Assembly (NCBI GenBank): GCA_012799425.1 | Contig: JAAZLF010000157.1 | Span: forward strand, 1 to 5,155 | Source: Actinomycetales bacterium | GTDB lineage: Bacteria > Actinomycetota > Actinomycetes > Actinomycetales > Dermabacteraceae | DNA length: 5,155 bases | Reading direction: 5' to 3' | Part shown: in pieces, positions 1-5,155 of the stretch | Layout of the letters: every line of letters starts with the position of its first letter | How positions within the stretch are numbered: the stretch's first letter is position 1 | Translations under genes and position numbers: made by a program | Notes under the pieces: model-generated | The model's input: the letters and a program-made list of their open reading frames with translations, nothing else | Told to the model about the DNA's origin: nothing | Databases searched by the model: none

Positions 1-601
1 GCGCGGCGGCGAGCGCGAGGCTGCGGGCACGTCCGAGCCCGCCGATCAGATCGAGCACGAGGGGGCGCCGGGCGCCGGCCTGCCCCAGGTGCGCGGCCAG
101 ATCGGCCATCGCCCCGTCCCGCGCGAGCTCGACGACGCCGCCCGCCTCGAGGTGGGACGGGCGCGCGTCGAGATGGACCACGGGCATGCCGCCCCGTCCG
201 CGGATGTCCGCGGTCAGCACCCCGTAGCCCACGAGCGCATCGACCCGACGCGCCAGATCGCCGGCGACCTGCTCGGGGCGCGGTGCGTTCATCGCCTCGG
301 CGAGCACCACGTTCCAGCCGTGCGGTGCGCAGGCGCGGACCACGGCGGCGCCGAGCTCGGCGAAGTAGGCGTTGGAGAGGTCCTCCACCACCAGGCCGAC
401 GGTGACAGGCCCCTGCTCGACGAGCCCGCGGCCGAATCGCGAGGGCCTGTAGTTGAGCGCCTTCGCCGCCTCCAGCACCTTCTCGCGGGTCGGCGCGCTG
501 ATCCCAGGCAGATCGTTCATCGCGCGCGAGACCGTCTGCCGGGAGACCCCGGCCTGCTCCGCGACGTCGATGATCGTCGCGCGACGGGGCGTGCCGCTCA
601 T
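1..601 (-). CDS. LacI-family transcriptional regulator, N-terminal 200 residues (cut by left edge)
   Basis: This is a DNA-binding repressor of the LacI/GalR family, which normally binds a palindromic operator as a dimer and releases it when a sugar-like ligand binds. The N-terminus shows the family helix-turn-helix at residues 9-29 (TIIDVAEQAGVSRQTVSRAM). R21, Q22 and R26 align with the lac repressor base-reading positions Y17, Q18 and R22. The hinge helix follows the LNYRP motif (residues 49-53) and keeps the minor-groove leucine (L60, equivalent to LacI L56). The periplasmic-binding-protein-like ligand domain begins near residue 66 (VTVGLVVEDLSNAYFAEL). The family is usually about 330-350 residues, so roughly 140 are missing past the window edge. 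The ATG overlaps the stop of the upstream oxidoreductase gene (ATGA), and no strong Shine-Dalgarno precedes it, so translation is probably coupled. The likely target is the palindrome at 2719-2736. The family call is firm; the ligand is unknown. Confidence 0.95.
   Translation of the reverse strand, partial: MSGTPRRATIIDVAEQAGVSRQTVSRAMNDLPGISAPTREKVLEAAKALNYRPSRFGRGLVEQGPVTVGLVVEDLSNAYFAELGAAVVRACAPHGWNVVLAEAMNAPRPEQVAGDLARRVDALVGYGVLTADIRGRGGMPVVHLDARPSHLEAGGVVELARDGAMADLAAHLGQAGARRPLVLDLIGGLGRARSLALAAA
598..601 (-). promoter_or_regulatory. ATGA stop/start overlap (translational coupling)
   Basis: The TGA of the fused oxidoreductase (598-600) and the ATG of the LacI-family gene (599-601) share bases. 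The nearest purine-rich stretch upstream of this ATG is a weak GAAG about 12 bases away. Reinitiation by ribosomes finishing the oxidoreductase is therefore the likely way the regulator is translated, which would tie repressor level to enzyme level. Confidence 0.8.
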
Positions 602-2625
602 CGGGTCGGCGACTTCAGATCCAGCCAGGCCATCTCCTCCGCGCTCAGCTCGACGCCCAGGCCGAGCGTGGACGAGCGCATCTCGGCGATGCTGCGCGGT
701 CCGAACAGGGCGAAGGTCGGGAACTTCTGGTGCAGCACGAAGGCGAGGGCGATCGCGGTCGCGGGGACGCCCCGCTCCGCCCCGAGCTGCTCGGCGCGGG
801 CGAGGCGCTCGAAGTTCTCGTCGCTGTAGTAGCAGCGCACGAGCTCGGCATCGGACCGGTCCTCGGGGTGGGCGCGGCCGGTGAAGAAGCCGCGGGCCTG
901 CGAGGACCAGGGCAGCAGGGCGATGCCGCGGTCCTCGAGCCAGGCCTTGGAGTCGGGATCGGTCGCGTGGACGCAGCCGGCCCACGGCACGTCCAGCGCC
1001 TCGGCGAGGCCGAAGTGGTTGGAGACGCCGGTGAAGCCGGTGCGTCCGTTGGCGCGGGCGTACTCGTTGGCCTCATCGATGCGGGCAGGGGTCCAGTTGG
1101 AGCCGCCGTAGGCGCGGATCCGGCCGGCGCGCAGATGCTCGTCCATCACGTCCACGAACTCGCCGACGGGGATCTCGGGGTTGTCGCGGTGCATCATGTA
1201 CAGGTCCGCGTAGTCGGTGCCCTGACGCTCGAGCGACTCCTCGAGCTGGCGCGTGATCGACTCCGGGTCGCAGTGCGGGGTGTGCGCACCCTTGGTGATG
1301 ACCACGACGTCCTCGCGGACCCCGCGGTTGCGCACCCACTGGCCGAAGAGCTTCTCGATGTACCCGCCGCCGTAGATGTAGGCGGTGTCGAAGGTGGTTC
1401 CGCCGATCTCGTAGAACGCGTCGAACATCGCTGAGGCGTGCGCGAGGTTCATCTGGTTGTCGCAGCCCATCACCAGGCGCGAGATCTGCTTGTCGATGCC
1501 CGGGATGCTCCCGTACGTCATGGCCGGGCCCACCTGCACCGAGCCGTGCGCCAGGGGGCGCCCGGTGAGCGTGGGGATATCGGCGGTGTCCGCCTCGAAG
1601 GGGTAGCGCAGACCGATCTGCTCCCGCCACGCGTCCAGCGCGCGGGCCTGGCCCAGGGAGTTGTCCCCGGTCAGCTCGGGCACCACGCCGTCGCCACGGG
1701 CCGCTCGCGCCAGGGCGTCGGCCTCGAGCGCGTAGGGCGACGCGACGGGGATCTCGATCCGCTGCGGCTGCTCGCCGACCACGTCCAGCTCGATGACCTG
1801 CGGCTCCTGTCCCAGCCCCCACGGGTCGCTGAGGCGGATGATCCCGCGGGATCCCGTGATGGTCGCCGTCTGCGGGTCCGCCAGGCGCACCCCGGTGCGC
1901 AGGCTCGCGGTGATGCCTCCGGGAAGGGTGACCTCTGCGGTGGCCCACTCGTCCACGCCGGTCTCGCCGAGGGTGCCGCTGCCGCTGACAGTGAGCGGAT
2001 CGGCGAAGTCGCGACCCTGTGCGGCGCCGGCCACGAAGCGGGCCAGGGACATCGGGTAGCAGCCCACGTCGAGGATCCCGCCGCCGGCGGTGGCCGTCTC
2101 GAACAGGCGGCCGGTGCGGCCGCCGGTGTCGAAGGCGAAGGAGGCGTCGACATGCGTGACGGTGCCGATGGCGCCCTCGGCCACGAGGTCGAGCACACGC
2201 TGGGTCTGAGGGTGGAAGCGGTACATGTACGCCTCCAGCAGGACCTTCTCGCTGCGAGCGGCGAGGTCGATGAGCGCCATCGAGGTGCCGGAGTTCGGGG
2301 TCAGGGGCTTCTCGCACAGCACGTGCTTGCCCGCCTCGAGGGCCTGGGCGGCGAGGGCGGCATGCGCGGTGTGCACGGTGGAGATGTACACGGCATCGAC
2401 CTGATCGGAAGCGAGCACCTGGGCGTAGTCGCCGATCAGGGCGGGCTCCTGGAGGGGGAACTCCTCGGCGAAGGCCCGTGCTCGCTCCGGGGAGCTGCTG
2501 CCGACGGCGACCAGCACGCCGTCCTGGGAGTGCGGCAGCTGGGAGGCGAATCGGCGAGCGATCGCGCCGGGGCCGAGGACAGCCCAGCGGAAGGGTGCGG
2601 ATGCAGTGCTGATGGAGGCGCTCAT
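598..2625 (-). CDS. Fused Gfo/Idh/MocA oxidoreductase and aldo/keto reductase
   Basis: This is a probable two-domain NAD(P)-dependent cytosolic enzyme of sugar or polyol metabolism, 675 residues from the ATG at 2625. Domain 1 (about residues 12-345) is a Gfo/Idh/MocA dehydrogenase. It has a Rossmann motif GPGAIA (18-23), the EKP motif with K106, and a DVGCY motif (186-190) in which Tyr stands where inositol dehydrogenases have His, as in dihydrodiol dehydrogenase and glucose-fructose oxidoreductase relatives. Domain 2 (about 369-675) is an aldo/keto reductase with the full catalytic tetrad D413, Y418, K445, H479 and a C-terminal GPRSIAEM cofactor segment near the usual place. Single-domain members are about 330 and 310 residues, so both domains look complete. 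AAGGA lies 13 bases before this ATG, which is rather far. An in-frame GTG at 2733 would add 36 Pro/Ala-rich residues but lies inside the operator. A regulator gene follows with a 4-base overlap. Substrate is unknown; oxidation by one domain and reduction by the other is inferred. Confidence 0.93.
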   Translation of the reverse strand: MSASISTASAPFRWAVLGPGAIARRFASQLPHSQDGVLVAVGSSSPERARAFAEEFPLQEPALIGDYAQVLASDQVDAVYISTVHTAHAALAAQALEAGKHVLCEKPLTPNSGTSMALIDLAARSEKVLLEAYMYRFHPQTQRVLDLVAEGAIGTVTHVDASFAFDTGGRTGRLFETATAGGGILDVGCYPMSLARFVAGAAQGRDFADPLTVSGSGTLGETGVDEWATAEVTLPGGITASLRTGVRLADPQTATITGSRGIIRLSDPWGLGQEPQVIELDVVGEQPQRIEIPVASPYALEADALARAARGDGVVPELTGDNSLGQARALDAWREQIGLRYPFEADTADIPTLTGRPLAHGSVQVGPAMTYGSIPGIDKQISRLVMGCDNQMNLAHASAMFDAFYEIGGTTFDTAYIYGGGYIEKLFGQWVRNRGVREDVVVITKGAHTPHCDPESITRQLEESLERQGTDYADLYMMHRDNPEIPVGEFVDVMDEHLRAGRIRAYGGSNWTPARIDEANEYARANGRTGFTGVSNHFGLAEALDVPWAGCVHATDPDSKAWLEDRGIALLPWSSQARGFFTGRAHPEDRSDAELVRCYYSDENFERLARAEQLGAERGVPATAIALAFVLHQKFPTFALFGPRSIAEMRSSTLGLGVELSAEEMAWLDLKSPTR

Positions 2626-2736
2626 GGAGGCGTCGTCGTCCTTCGATGTGGCGGTGGCTGGTACGGCGTGGACCGCCCCGGGAGAGGGCGTCGCCCGGGG
2701 GCTCGGGCGCCCCCGTAGGGCGTGAACGTTCACGCC
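2626..2736 (-). promoter_or_regulatory. Predicted 5' leader of the oxidoreductase-regulator operon, with competing hairpins
   Basis: This is the stretch between the predicted transcription start (about 2736) and the chosen ATG at 2625. In the leader RNA two GC stems overlap: one pairs 2709-2714 with 2697-2702 (6 pairs, 6-base loop), the other pairs 2694-2700 with 2676-2682 (7 pairs, 11-base loop). They share 2697-2700 and so cannot form together. The first 18 bases are the operator palindrome, which could also fold as a hairpin at the 5' end of the message. The stretch is also open in frame with the downstream gene, so it may be a translated extension instead of a leader. Such stems are easy to get by chance at this GC content. 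Confidence 0.45.
2719..2736. promoter_or_regulatory. 18-base perfect palindrome, probable LacI-family operator
   Basis: GGCGTGAACGTTCACGCC reads the same on both strands over all 18 bases, with a central CG. LacI/GalR-family operators are typically even palindromes with a central CG, and the half-site GTGAAC differs by one base from the lac half-site GTGAGC. It covers predicted positions +1 to +18 of the leftward promoter, where a bound repressor would block RNA polymerase. The probable binding protein is the LacI-family regulator encoded at 1-601 in the same operon. Confidence 0.75.
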
Positions 2737-2742
2737 ATGCGT

Positions 2743-2771
2743 ACGCTATCCCGTTCCGGCCCCGGCCACAA
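2743..2771 (-). promoter_or_regulatory. Predicted housekeeping-type promoter for the oxidoreductase operon
   Basis: Reading leftward, TTGTGG (2766-2771) is followed after exactly 17 bases by TAGCGT (2743-2748), which fits the TAnnnT form common at actinobacterial -10 boxes. The predicted start is a G near 2736, the first base of the palindrome. The -35 matches the consensus only in TTG, so the call rests on spacing, the -10, and the position between the rho hairpins and the operator. Confidence 0.6.
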
Positions 2772-2787
2772 GCAGAGCCCTCCCGCA

Positions 2788-2805
2788 GTGCGCGTTGCTG
2801 CGCAC
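2788..2805. terminator. Third hairpin after rho
   Basis: GTGCGC (2788-2793) pairs with GCGCAC (2800-2805) across a six-base loop. It lies directly beyond the large stem-loop at 2807-2856 and before the -35 of the next promoter. No T-run follows. It may back up termination of rho, or be incidental. Confidence 0.35.
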
Positions 2806-2806
2806 A

Positions 2807-2856
2807 GACGCCGCGGGGCCCGCCCACCAGGATCGGTGGACGGGCCCCGCGGCGTC
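2807..2856 (-). terminator. Large GC-rich stem-loop, probable main terminator of rho
   Basis: A 16-base arm at 2807-2822 is perfectly complementary to 2841-2856. After one mismatch (2823/2840), five more pairs form (2824-2828 with 2835-2839), closed by a six-base loop AGGATC. Three further pairs (2803-2805 with 2858-2860) are possible outside one mismatch. It starts about 30 bases after the rho stop. No T-tract follows in either direction, so this is the U-less kind of terminator often proposed for high-GC actinobacteria. It separates rho from the next promoter in the same direction. Confidence 0.75.
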
Positions 2857-2859
2857 GGT

Positions 2860-2879
2860 GTCCCGTGCTCGCACGGGAC
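2860..2879 (-). terminator. First hairpin after rho
   Basis: GTCCCGTGC (2860-2868) and GCACGGGAC (2871-2879) form a near-perfect stem with a very short loop (four unpaired bases if the innermost pair opens). It lies eight bases after the rho stop codon. It is likely the first of the stacked terminator stems, or a 3'-end stabilizing hairpin. Confidence 0.55.
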
Positions 2880-2887
2880 GAACGCGA

Positions 2888-4879
2888 TCACTCCGAGCTG
2901 CGACCGCCCACGCTCGGCGTGTTCTTCTGGACAGTCATCAGGAACTCGGTGTTCGACTGCGTCTTCTTGGTCCGCTCCATCAGCAGCTCGAGCGCCTGCT
3001 GCTGCTCGAGCGAGCCGAGCACACGGCGGAGCTTCCACATGATGGCCAGCTCGTCCTTGCCCATGAGCGCCTCCTCCCGGCGGGTGCCCGAGGCATTGAC
3101 GTCGATGGCCGGGAAGATGCGCTTGTCGGCGAGGTGGCGCGAGAGACGCAGCTCCATGTTGCCGGTGCCCTTGAACTCCTCGAAGATGACCTCGTCCATC
3201 TTCGAGCCCGTCTCCACCAGGGCCGAGGCCAGGATCGTCAGGGATCCGCCGTTCTCGATGTTGCGGGCGGCACCGAAGAACCGCTTGGGCGGGTAGAGCG
3301 CGGAGGCGTCCACACCGCCGGAGAGGATCCGCCCGGAGGCCGGCGCCGCGAGGTTGTAGGCACGCGAGAGGCGGGTGAGCGAATCCAGCAGCACCACCAC
3401 GTCGCGCCCCATCTCGACCAGACGCTTGGCGCGCTCGATCGCGAGCTCGGCCACGATGGTGTGGTCCGAGGCGGGACGGTCGAAGGTCGAAGCGATGACC
3501 TCGCCCTTGACCGTGCGCTGCATGTCGGTGACCTCCTCCGGACGCTCGTCGACGAGCACGACCATGAGGTGGACCTCGGGATTGTTCGTGGTGATCGCGT
3601 TGGCGACCTGCTGCATCACGATCGTCTTGCCCGCCTTCGGGGGCGCGACGATCAAGCCGCGCTGGCCCTTGCCGACAGGCGAGACGAGATCGATCAGGCG
3701 AGGCGCGAGAGCATTGGGCGCCGTCTCCAGACGCAGACGCTCATCCGGGTACAACGGGGTGAGCTTGCCGAAGTCGACGCGCTGGCGGGCCCGCTCGGGC
3801 GGCATCCCGTTGACGGTGTCGACCTGGACCAGCGCCGCGTACTTGCTGTGCTGGTTGCCGCCACCCTTGCCGCGTCGGTTGCGGCCGCCACCGCCACCGT
3901 GGTGCTGCTGCTCGACGTGATGGTCCTCGCCGTCGCGCGGAGCCTTGACCTGACCGGTGATCGCATCACCCTTGCGCAGGCCGGCGCGGCGGACCTGGTT
4001 CATCGTCACGTAGACATCGCTCGCACCGGGCAGGTAGCCGGTGGTGCGCACGTAGGCGTGGTTGTCACGGATATCGAGGATGCCGGCGATGGTCATGAGC
4101 TCATCGCCCTCACGAGCGCCGCCGTCGTCCTGCTGGCCGCGCTGACCGCCGTCCTGCTGACTGCGCTGACCGCCCTGGTCGGCATTCCCGCCCTGGTCGT
4201 TCTGGCCGCCCCGGCCACGACGCTTGCGGTCACGGGAGCGGTTGCGGCTGCGCGAGCGGCCGCGGCGCTCGTCGTCGTAGCCGTCGCCGCCCTGACTGTC
4301 GTCGCCCTCGCCCGAGCGGTCGGGCAGCTCGATGTCCTCGAGGCGACGACGCTGGCCTCCGCCCTGCTGGTCGCCTCCGCGTCCGCCGCGGCCATGGTCA
4401 CGCCCGCCCTGCTGGCCGCCATCCTGGCGCGACCCGGACCGCTGACCGCGATCCTGCTGGCCGCGGTCATCACCGCTGTCGCCGCGCTCGCGCGACTCGC
4501 CGTGCTCCGGCAGGTCGATGCCGAGCTCAGGGGTGGCGGAGTCCTGTCGTGCATCGCTCTGGCCGCCGCGGCGCGAGCGGGATCGGCCGCGCGAGCCGGA
4601 ATCGTCAGAGCCGCCGGTGCTCTCGCCCTGCGAGGGCTCGGCGGGCTGCGGGGCCTGCTCAGACTTCGCGGCGGGAGCCTCGGTCTGTGCGGGGGCGTCG
4701 CCGGTCGCGGGAGCCGAGGTGCTCTGAGCCGCAGCGGGCGCGCCGCCCCCGCGGATCGCCTCGATCAGCTCGCTCTTGCGCAGGCGGCGGGCGCCCTTGA
4801 TGCCGCGCTCAGCGGCGATGGCCTGCAGCTCGGGAAGCTTCTTCGCAGCGAGATCTGCTGCGGAGGTGGTGTCGTTCAC
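2888..4879 (-). CDS. rho: Transcription termination factor Rho
   Basis: Rho is a hexameric RNA-dependent ATPase that loads on untranslated RNA and releases RNA polymerase. The protein is 663 residues from the GTG at 4879, against 419 in E. coli, because of an actinobacterial insertion. In order: a Rho N-terminal helical domain (about 7-43), a disordered G/R/Q/D/S-rich region (about 44-258), the OB-fold RNA-binding domain (about 260-375) with a His/Gly-rich insertion (318-345), and a RecA-like ATPase core (about 376-640). Motifs seen: Walker A PPKAGKT (413-419), catalytic E445 in DERPEEV, Walker B ending at D499, Q-loop ASGR with R517 where E. coli has K283, R-loop EEFKGTGN (567-574), and arginine finger R600 in SGTR. 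The GTG is chosen because AAGGA lies six bases before it and the known N-terminal domain begins there; a longer reading from 5011 adds unrelated residues. Stacked hairpins follow the stop. The identity is certain. Confidence 0.98.
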   Translation of the reverse strand: MNDTTSAADLAAKKLPELQAIAAERGIKGARRLRKSELIEAIRGGGAPAAAQSTSAPATGDAPAQTEAPAAKSEQAPQPAEPSQGESTGGSDDSGSRGRSRSRRGGQSDARQDSATPELGIDLPEHGESRERGDSGDDRGQQDRGQRSGSRQDGGQQGGRDHGRGGRGGDQQGGGQRRRLEDIELPDRSGEGDDSQGGDGYDDERRGRSRSRNRSRDRKRRGRGGQNDQGGNADQGGQRSQQDGGQRGQQDDGGAREGDELMTIAGILDIRDNHAYVRTTGYLPGASDVYVTMNQVRRAGLRKGDAITGQVKAPRDGEDHHVEQQHHGGGGGRNRRGKGGGNQHSKYAALVQVDTVNGMPPERARQRVDFGKLTPLYPDERLRLETAPNALAPRLIDLVSPVGKGQRGLIVAPPKAGKTIVMQQVANAITTNNPEVHLMVVLVDERPEEVTDMQRTVKGEVIASTFDRPASDHTIVAELAIERAKRLVEMGRDVVVLLDSLTRLSRAYNLAAPASGRILSGGVDASALYPPKRFFGAARNIENGGSLTILASALVETGSKMDEVIFEEFKGTGNMELRLSRHLADKRIFPAIDVNASGTRREEALMGKDELAIMWKLRRVLGSLEQQQALELLMERTKKTQSNTEFLMTVQKNTPSVGGRSSE
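4127..4174. repeat. Tandem 24-base repeat inside rho
   Basis: Two adjacent 24-base units (4127-4150 and 4151-4174) match at 22 of 24 positions. On the coding strand they give two copies of the octapeptide GGQRxQQD (residues 237-252) in the disordered part of Rho. Related but diverged Gly/Gln/Arg units occur elsewhere in the same region (for example residues 140-160). The unit is a multiple of three, so gain or loss of copies would keep the frame. Confidence 0.85.
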
Positions 4880-5155
4880 CCGGGTTCCTTCCTGTCGAGC
4901 CGTTCGCCGGCTCTGTTCTGGTCTGGGGTGCCGCGCAGCAACGAGGGATCGTGTTCCCCGGGTGCTGCTGCAGCTGGTCCGAGCAGGGTTCTCCCCCACG
5001 ATGCGAGGCATCCGCGGTCGGCCTGCCGGTGTGATTCGGGGTGCGCCAGCGCAGGTGCACGGGAGCGCGGATCACGAGGTGAATGGTGCGCGTGGACCGT
5101 GCAGGGCACTTCTCAGGGGCACATCGGGACGCGGAGTTCTGCACACAGCATCCAC
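4880..5155 (-). promoter_or_regulatory. Leader/intergenic region upstream of rho, no gene recognised
   Basis: I recognise no conserved gene here. It contains no TA dinucleotide over 276 bases, so no TAnnnT -10 can be placed; the rho promoter probably lies beyond the right edge or is of another type. Two stem-loops are seen in rho sense: GAGCCG/CGGCTC (4897-4902 with 4908-4913, loop GCGAA) just before the ribosome binding site, and GCAGCA/TGCTGC (4935-4940 with 4963-4968) with a small inner GGGA/TCCC stem. An open frame from a GTG at 5109 ends in a TGA overlapping the rho start (4876-4878), but its third positions are only about two-thirds G/C and it lacks a Shine-Dalgarno, so I do not call it a gene. 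Confidence 0.6.
4886..4892 (-). promoter_or_regulatory. Ribosome binding site of rho
   Basis: GGAAGGA in rho sense, ending six bases before the GTG at 4879. It decides the start of rho in favour of 4879 over the longer frame from 5011, which has no comparable site. Confidence 0.85.

Noticed and set aside
89..829. Plus-strand open frame (246 codons) opposite the LacI gene and the end of the fusion gene
   Set aside because: Arg/Pro/Ala/His-rich with no recognisable domain; it runs across two real genes on the other strand.
1840..1856. Two overlapping palindromes (GATCCCGCGGGATC and CGGGATCCCG) within the oxidoreductase gene
   Set aside because: They lie inside codons of the dehydrogenase domain, do not resemble the GTGAAC operator, and are likely due to codon choice.
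1438..2718. Long plus-strand open frame (426 codons) opposite the Gfo/Idh/MocA domain
   Set aside because: It is antisense to a gene with clear catalytic motifs, its product is Gly/Ala/Val/Arg-rich with no recognisable family, and long antisense frames are expected in GC-rich coding DNA.
2739..2746. Small palindrome GCGTACGC overlapping the -10
   Set aside because: Only 8 bases and without a match to the larger operator; too short to support a second site.
1073..2827. Second minus-strand frame of 584 codons over the fusion gene
   Set aside because: Arg-rich out-of-frame reading of the same strand; it crosses the promoter and terminator region and shows no domain.
4093..4554. Minus-strand Ala/Ser/Thr/Arg-rich frame inside rho
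   Set aside because: Out-of-frame reading of the low-complexity part of rho; the repeated composition follows from the repeats there.
4874..4879. GTGAAC half-site at the rho start codon, like the operator half-site
   Set aside because: Only a half-site with no inverted partner; it is the GTG start plus an Asn codon.
4880..5011. Longer rho start at ATG 5011 (44 extra residues)
   Set aside because: The extra residues resemble no Rho N-terminus, and the Shine-Dalgarno at 4886-4892 points to the GTG at 4879.

Overview
The window comes from a high-GC actinobacterium. The evidence is the strongly GC-ending codon use, a GTG-started rho gene whose product carries the long Gly/Arg/Gln/Asp-rich insertion typical of actinobacterial Rho, and strong hairpins with no U-tract. 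The N-terminus and overall look of Rho suggest Micrococcales, possibly a Brachybacterium-like organism; that placement is an impression, not an alignment. All three real genes lie on the minus strand, so transcription runs from the right edge to the left.

Right part (4880-5155): the upstream leader of rho. It holds a good Shine-Dalgarno and two stem-loops, contains no TA dinucleotide at all, and so shows no standard -10 box. Positions 2888-4879 encode transcription terminator Rho (663 aa) with complete ATPase motifs, a disordered RS/RGG-like insertion of about 215 residues, and a second His/Gly-rich insertion in the RNA-binding fold.

Middle (2626-2887): three stacked hairpins follow rho (2860-2879, 2807-2856, 2788-2805) and probably end its transcript. 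They are followed by a promoter facing left (-35 at 2766-2771, -10 at 2743-2748, 17-base spacer). An 18-base perfect palindrome with a LacI-type core (2719-2736) sits at the predicted transcription start.

Left part (1-2625): a two-gene unit. The first gene is a fusion of a Gfo/Idh/MocA oxidoreductase and an aldo/keto reductase (675 aa). Its stop overlaps the start of a LacI-family regulator (ATGA) that is cut by the left edge. The simplest reading is a small, self-regulated sugar or polyol oxidoreduction operon: the regulator binds the palindrome and represses its own operon until a sugar-like ligand is present. The substrate cannot be read from the sequence. I saw no mobile element, CRISPR array, RNA gene or clear new defence-type system; the points of interest are the fused enzyme with its operator, the low-complexity Rho insertions and the rho leader.
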